Shown here: one piece after another, positions 18,329 through 26,752 of the stretch | Layout: every line of letters begins with the position of its first letter | How positions within the stretch are numbered: position 1 is the first letter of the stretch | Origin: Methylophaga pinxianii | GTDB taxonomy: Bacteria; Pseudomonadota; Gammaproteobacteria; Nitrosococcales; Methylophagaceae | Assembly: GCF_020447225.1 (NCBI RefSeq) | Contig: NZ_JAJAEO010000179.1 | Span: forward strand, 1 to 64,000 | Length of the DNA: 64,000 nucleotides | Direction of reading: 5' to 3' | The notes under the pieces: generated by a model | Told to the model about the DNA's origin: nothing | Seen by the model: only the letters and a program-made list of their open reading frames with translations | Database searches by the model: none | Translations under genes and position numbers: made by a program

Positions 18329-18365
18329 AAAAAACCCTCTTGGTAAAAAAACAAGAGGGTTTTTT
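18329..18365. terminator. bidirectional rho-independent terminator
   Basis: A 13-bp stem (AAAAAACCCTCTT with AAGAGGGTTTTTT) around an 11-base loop, with A and T runs on either side. It serves both the convergent PBP4 gene and the Fae-like gene. Confidence 0.92.
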
Positions 18366-18382
18366 ATTAAAAAGGCTTTACC

Positions 18383-18934
18383 TTACCAGGCAGATTCACC
18401 TGTTTCAGGGTCATACATTTCATGATGAATCTTATTGCGGTTGGCAATCAGCTCATCAATAGTCGGTGCCCCGGACATAGCACGTTTGATCGCCAGTTTC
18501 ATCGCTTCATAATTGGTACGATATAAATCTTTCCGGTCAACATCCGGATTAGCCGCAGCGTCGGGTGAAATCCAAATCATCGCCACAATACATAAATCAT
18601 CGGCATGTTCTTTAGGAATAACGCCTTCAATCACACTATCTAATACCGCATCAGCCACTGCGGACTGAACAGGACCACCAAATAATGCTACATAACTTCC
18701 GGATTTGATGGTCACCTTCGGCACAATCATGGTAGCGGGTTTGACTTGTTGATTCGTCGCACGAATGGCAAACATACGCGTATGCCCTTCAGTTTGCCCC
18801 ATCAAGTTGGCAAATGCCTGACCAGCAGGACCTTTAGTGCTGCCGATTAAAATTTCTGGCATTGCATCTGTGCCTTGATCTTCACTGGCAAAGACAGTGG
18901 CTTCAGCCGTTCTAAACCATACTGGTTCTGACAT
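18383..18934 (-). CDS. formaldehyde-activating enzyme (Fae) homologue lacking the catalytic His
   Basis: Fae condenses formaldehyde with tetrahydromethanopterin in methylotrophs. This 183-aa protein (start at 18934, with GGAG 9 bases upstream; an ATG 15 bases earlier lacks a site) follows the Fae fold: IGSTKGPAGQAFANLM, KPATMIVPKVTIKSG, GPVQSAVADAVLDSVIEGVIPKE, DLCIVAMIWISPDA and NYEAMKLAIKRAMSG align throughout. The catalytic histidine of Methylobacterium Fae (in AHIDLIIG) is replaced by Met in AMPEILIG. It also has a C-terminal extension ending DPETGESAW. It is therefore a Fae-like paralogue whose activity is doubtful; a sensory, carrier or altered-substrate role is possible. Single gene with its own terminator. 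Confidence 0.9.
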   Translation of the reverse strand: MSEPVWFRTAEATVFASEDQGTDAMPEILIGSTKGPAGQAFANLMGQTEGHTRMFAIRATNQQVKPATMIVPKVTIKSGSYVALFGGPVQSAVADAVLDSVIEGVIPKEHADDLCIVAMIWISPDAAANPDVDRKDLYRTNYEAMKLAIKRAMSGAPTIDELIANRNKIHHEMYDPETGESAW

Positions 18935-19058
18935 ATCGTTAAACTCCAAATAATTATAAGAAAAAAACGCGCCATTTTATGTTGATGGTCTAATGGCTAG
19001 CAACAAATAATCCAACAACGTGTTCGCGTGTATGGGCTAGTCAATTAGTTAAGCCTTT

Positions 19059-19967
19059 TTAGCCGGCTTCAAAGGTATTACAACGCGCAATATCCCCTGT
19101 TTCAAAGCCGGTGGTAAACCAGCGCATTCGCTGTTGTGAACTCCCATGAGTAAAGGAGTCAGGGCTGACATAGCCTTGTGATTGCTTTTGCAGGGCATCA
19201 TCCCCGATGGCACTGGCCGCACGTAAACCTTCTTCAATATCGCCTGTTTCCAATAATTGCCTTTTATCATTGGCATGATTGGCCCAGATACCTGCAAAGC
19301 AATCTGCCTGAAGTTCTTGTTTTACTGAAAGCTTATTGGCTTCAACTTCAGGTAATTTACTTCGAGCAGCATGAACTCTACCGGAAATACCCATCAAGGT
19401 TTGAATATGGTGCCCCACTTCATGCGCAATCACATATGCCTGAGCAAAATCACCTGGGGCATTAAAACGTTTGTTGAGTTGATCAAAAAAGTCGAGGTCC
19501 AGATAAATTTGTTGATCACCCGGGCAATAGAAAGGGCCAATAGCAGATTGAGCCGTACCACAGGCAGAACGCACGACCCCACGGAATAAAACTAAACGTG
19601 GTTCTTGATAGGATTCACCCTGCTCTTTGAAGATATTCGACCAGGTCTGCTCCGTATCTGCCAGTACTACGGAAACAAACTCGACTAATTCTTTTTCTTC
19701 TGGCGATTCATTCAACGCTGAAGTTGAAACACTGGTCTCAGGGCTGCCACCCAGCCCGAGCATATAAAGCATGTTTCCAAGGCTACCGGTAAAAAGACCA
19801 TATGCCAGAACCCCCACAATTAAGACTAATGTGCCTTTAACGCCAAGGAAACGAAACACCAGTGGCAATAATCTTAAGCCGCCACCGGCGAGACCTCCGA
19901 CGCCTGAAGTGCGCATGGACCTTCTATCTTCGATATTGCTGCTTTTGGGGCGCCCTTTCCAACGCAT
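19059..19967 (-). CDS. neutral zinc metallopeptidase, YpfJ family
   Basis: A membrane-anchored putative protease of 302 aa. The start at 19967 has AAGGA 7 bases upstream; the open frame extends 45 bases further without one. Signature residues: zinc-binding HExxH in IAHEVGHHIQ, a downstream ELQADCFAGIWAN third ligand region, and CGTAQSAIGPFYCPGD, shared by the whole YpfJ group. One membrane span lies near residues 36-57 after a Gly-rich stretch (GVGGLAGGGLRLLPL), with the catalytic part outside. Substrate unknown. Single gene. Confidence 0.9.
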   Translation of the reverse strand: MRWKGRPKSSNIEDRRSMRTSGVGGLAGGGLRLLPLVFRFLGVKGTLVLIVGVLAYGLFTGSLGNMLYMLGLGGSPETSVSTSALNESPEEKELVEFVSVVLADTEQTWSNIFKEQGESYQEPRLVLFRGVVRSACGTAQSAIGPFYCPGDQQIYLDLDFFDQLNKRFNAPGDFAQAYVIAHEVGHHIQTLMGISGRVHAARSKLPEVEANKLSVKQELQADCFAGIWANHANDKRQLLETGDIEEGLRAASAIGDDALQKQSQGYVSPDSFTHGSSQQRMRWFTTGFETGDIARCNTFEAG

Positions 19968-20173
19968 AGGGATTCCTTGACTTAGTGGTGGATAAAGACG
20001 CTGTTTTAACAATCTACGAATTATTGAGCATCGTCTTATTTTAGGCTGATCGGCTAAAAGAAATACACTCCATTCGAATCAGCTAATGCAGAAGGATGTA
20101 ATATTTTCGACAATATTCACATGACATTCACTTAACGATGGGTATTTTTACCATGTGTAATTGATGAGTCAGT

Positions 20174-20335
20174 ATGATGAACAATAATAAACCTGAACAG
20201 CCCATAAATACGTCGATCCAGCAGCGTTTGCCCTGCAGGGGCTGCACCGCCGACTGTAAAAACTACGCTTTTTGTGATGGTAAGCCATGGAGACAGAATC
20301 CATCTGGCGTTCGCATTGGCAGCAAAACTCACTAA
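20174..20335 (+). CDS. 53-aa Cys-rich protein
   Basis: Starts at tandem ATG codons (20174 and 20177) and ends 8 bases before a strong terminator, which supports a real transcript. The product has a compact cysteine motif, C-R-G-C-T-A-D-C-K-N-Y-A-F-C (CxxCx3Cx5C), followed by DGKPWRQNPSG. This could bind zinc or an iron-sulfur cluster. The overlapping 73-codon minus-strand frame lacks a ribosome site and runs against the terminator. No family is recognised. Confidence 0.6.
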   Translation: MMNNNKPEQPINTSIQQRLPCRGCTADCKNYAFCDGKPWRQNPSGVRIGSKTH

Positions 20336-20343
20336 ATCAACAA

Positions 20344-20379
20344 AAAAGCCCAATAAATAGTTAAATTTATTGGGCTTTT
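20344..20379. terminator. bidirectional rho-independent terminator
   Basis: A 15-bp perfect stem (AAAAGCCCAATAAAT with its complement), a 6-base loop, and A/T runs at both ends. It lies between the 53-aa gene and the convergent small lipoprotein gene. Confidence 0.9.
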
Positions 20380-20426
20380 AGATATTTATTAGTTCAATGT
20401 AAGCCAATGGTGGTGGATAATCAACT

Positions 20427-20711
20427 TTAGTACTGCTGCCCCACACCTTGTTCAGTTGCCTCATCCAGACCGTTTTCTTCGTCTGGAGTGGACTCCATCA
20501 AATCATCATCATCTTTTTGGCGATTGATTTCTTCGGTAGGTTCTGGATTTTCCGCCTCATCTGCATTTTCATCATAAGGATTTTTACTCCATTCCGCATC
20601 AGCATCCAGTTCGTTATCCTGTCCCATTTGCTCATTCTGTTCATCTGAACATCCTGAGAGCATCACTGAGGTAAAAGCCAACGTTAAAGTCAATATAAGT
20701 GCTTTCCACAT
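20427..20711 (-). CDS. small acidic lipoprotein, 94 aa
   Basis: A lipoprotein signal peptide with lipobox LSG-C (residues 18-21). The mature part is very acidic and polar (Asp/Glu/Asn/Gln about half; ENADEAENPEPTEE, DKDDDLMES-like stretches) and probably disordered. It lies 28 bases downstream of the DUF2383 gene, likely in the same transcript. Function unknown. Its composition resembles the two acidic secreted proteins at 23.0-23.8 kb, suggesting a shared stress response. Confidence 0.7.
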   Translation of the reverse strand: MWKALILTLTLAFTSVMLSGCSDEQNEQMGQDNELDADAEWSKNPYDENADEAENPEPTEEINRQKDDDDLMESTPDEENGLDEATEQGVGQQY

Positions 20712-20739
20712 ATTTTCAATTCCTTATAGTTTATTTAAA

Positions 20740-21186
20740 TTAAGACGAGATTTGCTCAATCGTGGCATCAAGCCAAGCGCGATGTCTGCGTTCATCGGCC
20801 AGACCGTTTTGTAAAATAAGTTTAATCGTTCCCGGAAACGGTTCATCGACCATCGCCTCATAGCTTTTATTGGTGACTTCTTCGTTCATTTTCATTGCTT
20901 TTAAAATCGCATCATCTCCACCCAGTTCAGCGATAACAACCTTGCCTTTGGTCAGTATTTTTTTCATATCACCACTATCTGCCGGGTTTCCCCCACTCAA
21001 TCTTACGGATTCCGTTAATGCGGTAACGTGGTTTTTATGGTCCTCCATAAATGTCACTAATTGTTGTTTCAACTGCTTATCCTCCAATCGCTCAATAGCG
21101 GCTTTATATGCGGCGATAGCGTCGTAATCGATTTCAATAAGATTGTTAAGTTTTTTGATGATATCTTCCGATTGCATGTCAGTCAT
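20740..21186 (-). CDS. ferritin-like four-helix protein, DUF2383 family
   Basis: 148 aa, soluble, all helical. The start has GAGGG 9 bases upstream. The pattern LNNLIEIDYDAIAAYKAAIERLED, FMEDHKNHVTALTESV and GLADERRHRAWLD places Glu/His residues at the positions that bind a di-metal site in ferritin-like DUF2383/PA2169 proteins. These are usually stress- or stationary-phase-induced (family knowledge). Two metal-binding sets (E..H and DERRH) are preserved. Likely cotranscribed with the downstream acidic lipoprotein. Confidence 0.8.
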   Translation of the reverse strand: MTDMQSEDIIKKLNNLIEIDYDAIAAYKAAIERLEDKQLKQQLVTFMEDHKNHVTALTESVRLSGGNPADSGDMKKILTKGKVVIAELGGDDAILKAMKMNEEVTNKSYEAMVDEPFPGTIKLILQNGLADERRHRAWLDATIEQISS

Positions 21187-21633
21187 ATTGAATTGCCCTC
21201 TAGCATTACATTAATAACATTTCGATTGATGTTGAGTAACCAAGGCAATAGCCAATATCTCTGTCCATCCCGACAGAGGCTTATCAGACAGAATCTCAAC
21301 TTGTTGCCACAATCACCCTGCAAAAATACAGCTTTGATATTCCAGTATTGCCTCTCTACTTGATTACAAGGAGCAATCCCTATGCCATTGCCTAATCGTT
21401 GTGGTTTATGCCAGACATGGATCTTTGAAGGGTTAAATTAGAGCCAATACCTATAATTTTTTCTTTCATCACTAGTAATTTTTACCCATATTTAATTTTC
21501 TTTTATATATAAAAACCATTTAAAAGCTTGTCGGATATTGAGGTTAATTAAGCATTTGCACTGATTTACAGATGACAGGTACACAACTTGCAGGATGCGG
21601 ACTACTTCTAGTAGCAAATTAAAGGGTTAAACA
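21187..21633. other. 447-bp intergenic region with one micro-ORF
   Basis: Separates the divergent DUF2383 and hemerythrin genes and must contain both promoters. Apart from the micro-ORF at 21382-21441, I see only AT-rich sequence and a short CTACTTCTAGTAG hairpin at about 21601. No terminator or RNA gene was recognised. Confidence 0.35.
21382..21441 (+). CDS. possible 19-aa leader peptide
   Basis: A very short frame (M-P-L-P-N-R-C-G-L-C-Q-T-W-I-F-E-G-L-N) preceded by a strong AAGGAG at an 8-base distance. The CGLC pair might be redox-active. It lies about 190 bases before the hemerythrin gene and could be a leader. Only the ribosome site supports it. Confidence 0.3.
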   Translation: MPLPNRCGLCQTWIFEGLN

Positions 21634-22095
21634 ATGACTGACATCGAAAAGAATGCAAATGCCATCACGCTGTTGAAAAAAGATCATCAAAAAGTCAAAC
21701 AGGCCTTTGCTAAATACGAAGATTTAGGCCCGCATGCTTATGTAGGTAAAAAGAAGTTGGCGAATGAAATTTGTGCCGAACTAACCCTGCATACCCAGTT
21801 AGAAGAAGAAATTCTCTATCCGGCGTTTCGAGAAAACCTCTCAGACGAGAAAGCGCTGGTAAATGAAGCAAAGGTTGAACATGACAGTGCCAAGGTATTG
21901 ATTAAAGAAATTCAGCAAATGGAGGCAGATGAAGAATTATTCGATGCCAAAGTCAAAGTGTTATCTGAATACATTGATCATCATGTCAAAGAAGAAGAAA
22001 ACGAAATGTTTCCCCTAATGCAAAAAAGTGATGTCGATTTGGTTTTACTAGGAGAAAAGCTGACCCAACGCAAACAGCAACTTAATAAAACTTGA
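21634..22095 (+). CDS. hemerythrin/HHE cation-binding domain protein
   Basis: 153 aa, cytoplasmic, helical. The HHE pattern is complete: KDHQKVKQAF, then TLHTQLEEEILYPAF, then EHDSAKVLIKEI, then YIDHHVKEEENEMFPLM. It supplies the His/Glu/Asp ligands of a di-iron centre. Such small hemerythrins bind oxygen, NO or iron and are commonly induced by oxidative or nitrosative stress (family knowledge). The stop overlaps the TTG frame of the following gene, and 35 bases separate it from the ATG chosen there. Confidence 0.88.
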   Translation: MTDIEKNANAITLLKKDHQKVKQAFAKYEDLGPHAYVGKKKLANEICAELTLHTQLEEEILYPAFRENLSDEKALVNEAKVEHDSAKVLIKEIQQMEADEELFDAKVKVLSEYIDHHVKEEENEMFPLMQKSDVDLVLLGEKLTQRKQQLNKT

Positions 22096-22130
22096 TCAAA
22101 AGTTATCCCACCTATTTGAGAGTAACGATT

Positions 22131-22487
22131 ATGGACAGCAATCAAGTCAATAAGGCACAACAGGAATGGGGCTCTTTGAAAAAGGAAGCTACCGTTTTTC
22201 CTATTTATTCCATGCGCAAAGCATGGGATGTTTTGGAAAAGGAAATCAATAGCTTATCCAGCAACACTAACAAACCCAATAATGACTCCATCCGCTGGGG
22301 AAAAATCGATATTGGCGATATTACAGTGTTGGATCCACGACTCGGTAATCTTATTTTAAGCCTGCAATACACCAAGTTAAGTATCGAGGGGATCCAGTCT
22401 CCCCCTACATCCATGATTGTCGAATATATTCAAGCATGCGAGCGAGTCCACTGGATATTGGATAACTATCGAAAACTTGCCAGTTGA
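22131..22487 (+). CDS. hypothetical protein, 118 aa
   Basis: The start is the ATG at 22131 (GAGAG upstream); the open frame reaches back to a TTG at 22092. Soluble and mixed in composition, with no signal or transmembrane segment. It has no motif I can name; the C-terminal half (ILSLQYTKLSIEGIQSPPTSMIVEYIQACERVHW) looks like a folded domain. It follows the hemerythrin gene closely on the same strand, so it is probably cotranscribed with it and with the next gene. Confidence 0.6.
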   Translation: MDSNQVNKAQQEWGSLKKEATVFPIYSMRKAWDVLEKEINSLSSNTNKPNNDSIRWGKIDIGDITVLDPRLGNLILSLQYTKLSIEGIQSPPTSMIVEYIQACERVHWILDNYRKLAS

Positions 22488-22521
22488 CTTGCGGTTCATC
22501 CAACCATAAAGGGAATTTACC

Positions 22522-22980
22522 ATGGCTAAACTGGTTAAGTGTAAAACCTGTGAATATCAAGTGGCTCGTACAGCTAAAAGTTGCGTTCACTGCTATACAA
22601 AAAATCCCGGTCTAACTTCCACGGATCATCTTATTAATATCATATGTATTTCTACCCTTCTGATTGCCATCATGCTGCTTTATAAAATTTCATTTAACGA
22701 GCAATTAATTCAGATTGCCGATGTGGAAGCAGCCGGCTTCGAAAAACAATATCAACGACATAATCTATTACAAAATGCCGAAAACGGGTGGGTAGGACAA
22801 TGGAAAAATGAACGAATAGAACTCTATCAGTTTGCAGATACGACGGCTGTCGATTTGGAGTTTTTTTCCAAACGCGCAGCACCAGATAATCTGTTTGGTT
22901 GGAATGACGCCTGTATCCACAAAAACATTATTTTGCTGAGCGAGGGGCATCATGCTTGTGAAAAACTTAAACAGTTATAA
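22522..22980 (+). CDS. zinc-ribbon membrane protein, 152 aa
   Basis: A good ribosome site (AAGGG, 8 bases upstream). The N-terminal zinc ribbon CKTCEYQVARTAKSCVHC (two CxxC knuckles, residues 7-24) is followed by one membrane span at about 39-56 (IICISTLLIAIMLLYKIS). The C-terminal part of about 90 residues has no known domain. A small DUF-type protein that senses or assembles at the membrane is a guess. Third gene after the hemerythrin gene. Confidence 0.65.
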   Translation: MAKLVKCKTCEYQVARTAKSCVHCYTKNPGLTSTDHLINIICISTLLIAIMLLYKISFNEQLIQIADVEAAGFEKQYQRHNLLQNAENGWVGQWKNERIELYQFADTTAVDLEFFSKRAAPDNLFGWNDACIHKNIILLSEGHHACEKLKQL

Positions 22981-23006
22981 GCCTTTCTTCTCTTCTTACG
23001 ATGGGA

Positions 23007-23297
23007 TTATTTTGTTTCAGATGATGGCCTTTCAAGGTCGTCAGTGATGTTATCTTCTAAACGAATATTTGGATCAGTGGTCTGATCCGTTTCACCAAGT
23101 GAAGAGTCGGGAATAATTTTCTTATTTTCATCCGCTTCAGCCCCGATTACTCCCTGTGTCACGCTACCTCGGCTGGATTCTGTGCTGTTAATATTATCAC
23201 TTTCGGTTCGCCCGTCACTATTTGCCTCTTCGGCATTTGCAGCAGCACTAATAAACGTGCTCACTAACACTGCCAGGATCAATCGTTTGTCAAACAT
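23007..23297 (-). CDS. small secreted acidic protein, 96 aa
   Basis: The signal peptide is MFDKRLILAVLVSTFISAAANA/EE. The mature part of about 75 residues is Ser/Asp/Glu/Asn/Thr-rich with no aromatic core, so it is probably disordered. The downstream partner of the 105-aa gene (23476-23793) on the same strand; a large inverted repeat separates them. Function unknown. Confidence 0.55.
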   Translation of the reverse strand: MFDKRLILAVLVSTFISAAANAEEANSDGRTESDNINSTESSRGSVTQGVIGAEADENKKIIPDSSLGETDQTTDPNIRLEDNITDDLERPSSETK

Positions 23298-23347
23298 TTG
23301 AATCTCCTCAGTTTCCTAAGCTTTCCAGAGGAAACTAATATAGAAAA

Positions 23348-23440
23348 TGAAAACGTAGCGATACTTTCCCTAGTCACCCTCAAGCCGACACTGAGAAATC
23401 GACCTGAAGGTCTTCCTTCCATGGAAAACGCTACGTTTCA
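23348..23440. repeat. inverted repeat between two secreted-protein genes
   Basis: AAACGTAGCG at 23351-23360 and its exact complement CGCTACGTTT at 23429-23438 (extendable to TGAA/TTCA with one bulge) enclose about 68 bases, which hold a further palindrome, GACCTGAAGGTC, at 23401-23412. Transcription of the minus-strand unit would give a stable stem-loop RNA in the intercistronic space. Confidence 0.55.
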
Positions 23441-23475
23441 TAAACGGTTAAAGTGGGTGGGGTATACCCGCTTTA

Positions 23476-23793
23476 TTATTGACCTTGCTCTCTTACAGGA
23501 TCGCCATCACCCATTTCATGAGCTGGATGTTTGGCATTGCCTTCGTCTTTGTCATAAGCTTTTTTGTCAGGTGTAATGGACTTATCGTCTCTATCAGCGT
23601 TGTCGTAGGTTTTTGTTTCGCCTTCGCTTTTATCTTTATGCTGAGTATTATTGTCTGCGTGATTTTCAGTTTTATTAACTTTTTGATCCCATTCTGGATC
23701 ATCTTTATTCATTTTTTCATGATCATCTGCCAGTACAGGAGTAGCAGCAAATGCTGTTGCTAATGCGGTTGAAAGAAATAGTTGCTTTAACAT
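23476..23793 (-). CDS. small secreted hydrophilic protein, 105 aa
   Basis: A signal peptide with an Ala-x-Ala type end (ATAFAATPVLA/DD). The mature part is almost all charged or polar (Asp, Lys, Glu, Asn, His; DDHEKMNKDDPEWDQKVNK), with no cysteines, and is likely disordered. Such proteins are sometimes desiccation- or stress-related, but no family is recognised. The opposite-strand frames here are shadows. Confidence 0.6.
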   Translation of the reverse strand: MLKQLFLSTALATAFAATPVLADDHEKMNKDDPEWDQKVNKTENHADNNTQHKDKSEGETKTYDNADRDDKSITPDKKAYDKDEGNAKHPAHEMGDGDPVREQGQ

Positions 23794-24445
23794 CTCATTC
23801 TCCTTTTATTTATCGGCATATTTTGTAATCCATTTCATCAGCAAAGAAAGAGCCGAATGCTTTCTTTGTATGGGCCTTGTCGCAAGGGTTATGCCAGAAT
23901 AAAATTCATTTAGAATGAAAATATAAAATTCACAGAATTATTATAAGATATTCATAGGGTTATACGATCATTAAGCATATTCAGATGAGAAGTCAAAACA
24001 ACATTATTATGAATTACTCATCGGGACCAAATGACTTAATCATGTAATTTTTACAAGATCAGCCATTTTTTTCAGTCGTAGCTATAGATAAATCTGTAAA
24101 AGTAGAATTTAAGGATATTAAGCCAGTCTTTTATTGCTGAAGGTCAGACTTTCTCATCCAGCACACTGACAAAAAATGATCTGATGAGAGGCTTTTTAAA
24201 ATGACTTTGAAAAATACTACAAATGGTCAAAGCTATTTTTATCAGCATCAGGCTAGGAGGATGACCAATTCAGGATGCTCAGCAAAAGCCTATTGCAGCT
24301 GTTATCGCCTATTCCCTCATAGCAGCGATTTTATTTGAAAAATAATAGGTTACAGAAGGGATATGTAATTTTTACAAGTTTCCCTGACAGTCTGTCTTGA
24401 AAAAAATAATATGCTCGGGTTTATTCAGTGTGCTTTGAAATACTA
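23794..24445. other. 652-bp intergenic region with a repeated palindrome
   Basis: Lies upstream of the 105-aa gene and downstream of the hybrid kinase gene. A 16-bp sequence, ATGTAATTTTTACAAG, occurs at 24042-24057 and again at 24363-24378; its core TGTAATTTTTACA is a perfect 5-bp dyad with a 3-base spacer. No gene with a ribosome site at normal spacing was found. Confidence 0.45.
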
Positions 24446-26752
24446 CTAAGTAGAAGGTAATTCATCGATACCATCTAGTGCCATTCTGACTTTACTGGCT
24501 AGTTCTTCACGATTGTAAGGCTTGGATAAGAGTAATACTCCCGGGTCGAGACGGCCATGATGGACAATCGAGTTTTCAGTGTAACCAGAAGTATATAAAA
24601 CCCTTAGTGCGGGTCTCAGTTTGAGAGCATTTTCGGCAATTTTACGGCCATTTAATCCTTCCGGCAAAATCACATCGGTTAACAGTAAATCGATGAGTTG
24701 GTCCGATTCTAAGATCTGCATGGCTTGTTTACCATCCTCTGCAGAAATCACCTCATAACCTAAGTCTTTTAACTGGGCGACGACATAGTCTCTTACCAAC
24801 GCATCATCTTCAACAACCAAAATATGCTCATGGCCTTTTTGAACATCGACCGTTTTCAACATTTTAGGATTCTCATCCAGAGCATTTTCTCCCGCGACTG
24901 GCAAATATAATCTGACAGTCGTCCCTTGATCGGGTTCTGAATAGATATTCACATGTCCATTACTTTGCTTAATAAAACCATAGACCATTGCCAATCCCAG
25001 GCCCGTGCCTTTATCTTTGGGCTTGGTGGTATAAAAGGGTTCAAACACCTTATCCAGTTTATCGACGGCAATGCCGTACCCCGAATCGGAAATAGCAACA
25101 ACCACATAATCTCCTGGATCAATCTCATGAGCTTGAGCATATCGGTCAGGGAGATGAGTGTTTTGAGCTTCGATAACCAATTGACCACCTTTGGGCATCG
25201 CATCCTTGGCATTTAGAGCAAGATTAAGCAGTGCATTTTCAAACTGCCCCGCATCGACCATTATGCTTTGTAAGTGATCATCGGCGATTAACTGAATTGA
25301 AATTTCTGCTCCGACAGCACGCTCCAGTAATGGCCACAGGAGTTTGATTAATTGCTTCACATCCACAGGTTTAGGATCAAGAGGTTGCTTACGGGCAAAA
25401 GCTAATAAACTGCGGGTTAATTCGGCCCCACGGTATCCCGCTTGCAATACCATCTTAGCTAAAGGCAGGAGCTTGCTGGAGTCATCCAGGGACTCAGTAA
25501 GAATTTGAGAATTACCGATGACCACTGTTAATAAATTATTAAAGTCGTGTGCCACCCCTCCGGTAAGTTGCCCTACCGCTTCCAACCGTTGAGATTGACG
25601 CAGACGGTTTTCCAATTCCATCCTTTCGGAGATGTCCTGGCATGCTCCATGAACGCCGATGATTTCACCATCGCTATTCCGAACAGCTTCACCTGATGAA
25701 CGAACCCAGACAGATTCTCCAGCTGAATTAAGGATTTGTAACTCCACGTCATACGGCGTTCCAGATTCAAAACACTTATTGAAGAGTTCGGTAATCTTCG
25801 GTTGATGTTCAGGGATGTAAAAAGAGAGCCCTTCTTCAATCGTCGGCGAATAACCATTTGGCTTACCATGAATTTTCGCCACCATATTCGACCACTTAAT
25901 TTTTTGCGTGGTCATATCAACCGACCATCCACCAAAACGCGTTACGCGCCCGGCTATTTCCAATAAGTTGGCCTGCTTCGTTAATTCCCGTTGCTGCTCT
26001 AAAATCTGTTGGCTTGAGCGATCCTTTTGATCTAAAAGCGCATTAAATGCCAGAGATAATTCAGCCATCTCGTCTTGGCCAATCACTTCCGCTCGGGCAG
26101 TATCATCATTTTGCGAAATTCGTTTAATTGTATTGATAAGATTACGTGTAGGTCTGGCGATACGATGATAAATCAGACCAAATGCCATCACACATAATGC
26201 CCCGAAAATCAGTGCTGAAAACATAAAAACAACGAGAATTCGATTGATATGACTTTCAATGGTTTGCTGATTATCTTGTATCAGTTGATCGATTGCACTC
26301 TCTATTGCCACACCATGATCGGCAACTTGATTAATCAGTAATCTTGAGCGTAAGGGTAAGGCCAGCGGGTTGTGTTGGTTATCATTTGTCGTTGAGTCCG
26401 CGGTTTCCGGCAACGTCTGATAAGCATCTGCAACCGATTGAATTAATTGATCAATATGTCTGATAACTCTCTGCGCGTTAAATTTTCCATCCTTCAACTC
26501 AGACAACTCAATTTGAATCGATTGAGCATCTTTCAGAAATGCTTGCCACAGTTTCTCATCTGGTCGAAAGATCAGTAAATTGTCACTGGCTACAGATAAG
26601 GCATCGATCTTGTTATTTATTTTTTCCAGGGAGTAATGTTCATTTCGTTTTAATTCAACCTGATTAAAACTCCATGCACCCAAGACGATTAAAAAAAGTA
26701 AACCCAACAAACAACCGCTAATAAAAGCAATTGAGGTTTGCACCAATTTCAT
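24446..26752 (-). CDS. hybrid sensor histidine kinase (HAMP-PAS-HisKA-HATPase-REC)
   Basis: 768 aa. Spans at about 7-30 and 173-197 enclose a periplasmic helical sensor region. Then follow HAMP (195-248), a PAS with PAC (265-380; FGGWSVDMT, GVHGACQDISERMELE), HisKA with the acceptor His near residue 400 (VAHDFNNLLTVVIGNS), an HATPase (NLALNAKDAM, DSGYGIA, GTGLGLAMVYG) and a receiver at about 640-755 with Asp693 (LLTDVILPE). The C-terminal REC and the RLRQSQRLEAVGQLTGG linker are typical of phosphorelay hybrids. Its ATG overlaps the stop of the upstream substrate-binding lipoprotein (ATGA), so the two are translationally coupled and probably form a periplasm-to-cytoplasm sensor pair. No histidine phosphotransferase or output regulator lies nearby. 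Confidence 0.88.
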   Translation of the reverse strand: MKLVQTSIAFISGCLLGLLFLIVLGAWSFNQVELKRNEHYSLEKINNKIDALSVASDNLLIFRPDEKLWQAFLKDAQSIQIELSELKDGKFNAQRVIRHIDQLIQSVADAYQTLPETADSTTNDNQHNPLALPLRSRLLINQVADHGVAIESAIDQLIQDNQQTIESHINRILVVFMFSALIFGALCVMAFGLIYHRIARPTRNLINTIKRISQNDDTARAEVIGQDEMAELSLAFNALLDQKDRSSQQILEQQRELTKQANLLEIAGRVTRFGGWSVDMTTQKIKWSNMVAKIHGKPNGYSPTIEEGLSFYIPEHQPKITELFNKCFESGTPYDVELQILNSAGESVWVRSSGEAVRNSDGEIIGVHGACQDISERMELENRLRQSQRLEAVGQLTGGVAHDFNNLLTVVIGNSQILTESLDDSSKLLPLAKMVLQAGYRGAELTRSLLAFARKQPLDPKPVDVKQLIKLLWPLLERAVGAEISIQLIADDHLQSIMVDAGQFENALLNLALNAKDAMPKGGQLVIEAQNTHLPDRYAQAHEIDPGDYVVVAISDSGYGIAVDKLDKVFEPFYTTKPKDKGTGLGLAMVYGFIKQSNGHVNIYSEPDQGTTVRLYLPVAGENALDENPKMLKTVDVQKGHEHILVVEDDALVRDYVVAQLKDLGYEVISAEDGKQAMQILESDQLIDLLLTDVILPEGLNGRKIAENALKLRPALRVLYTSGYTENSIVHHGRLDPGVLLLSKPYNREELASKVRMALDGIDELPST

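Noticed and set aside
20132..20353. 73-codon minus-strand frame opposite the 53-aa Cys-rich gene
   Set aside because: No ribosome site, and it begins within the terminator stem that serves the opposite gene.
24261..24338. 25-codon frame with AGGAGG immediately before ATG
   Set aside because: The ribosome site touches the start codon (no spacer), and no codon bias or conservation can be argued.
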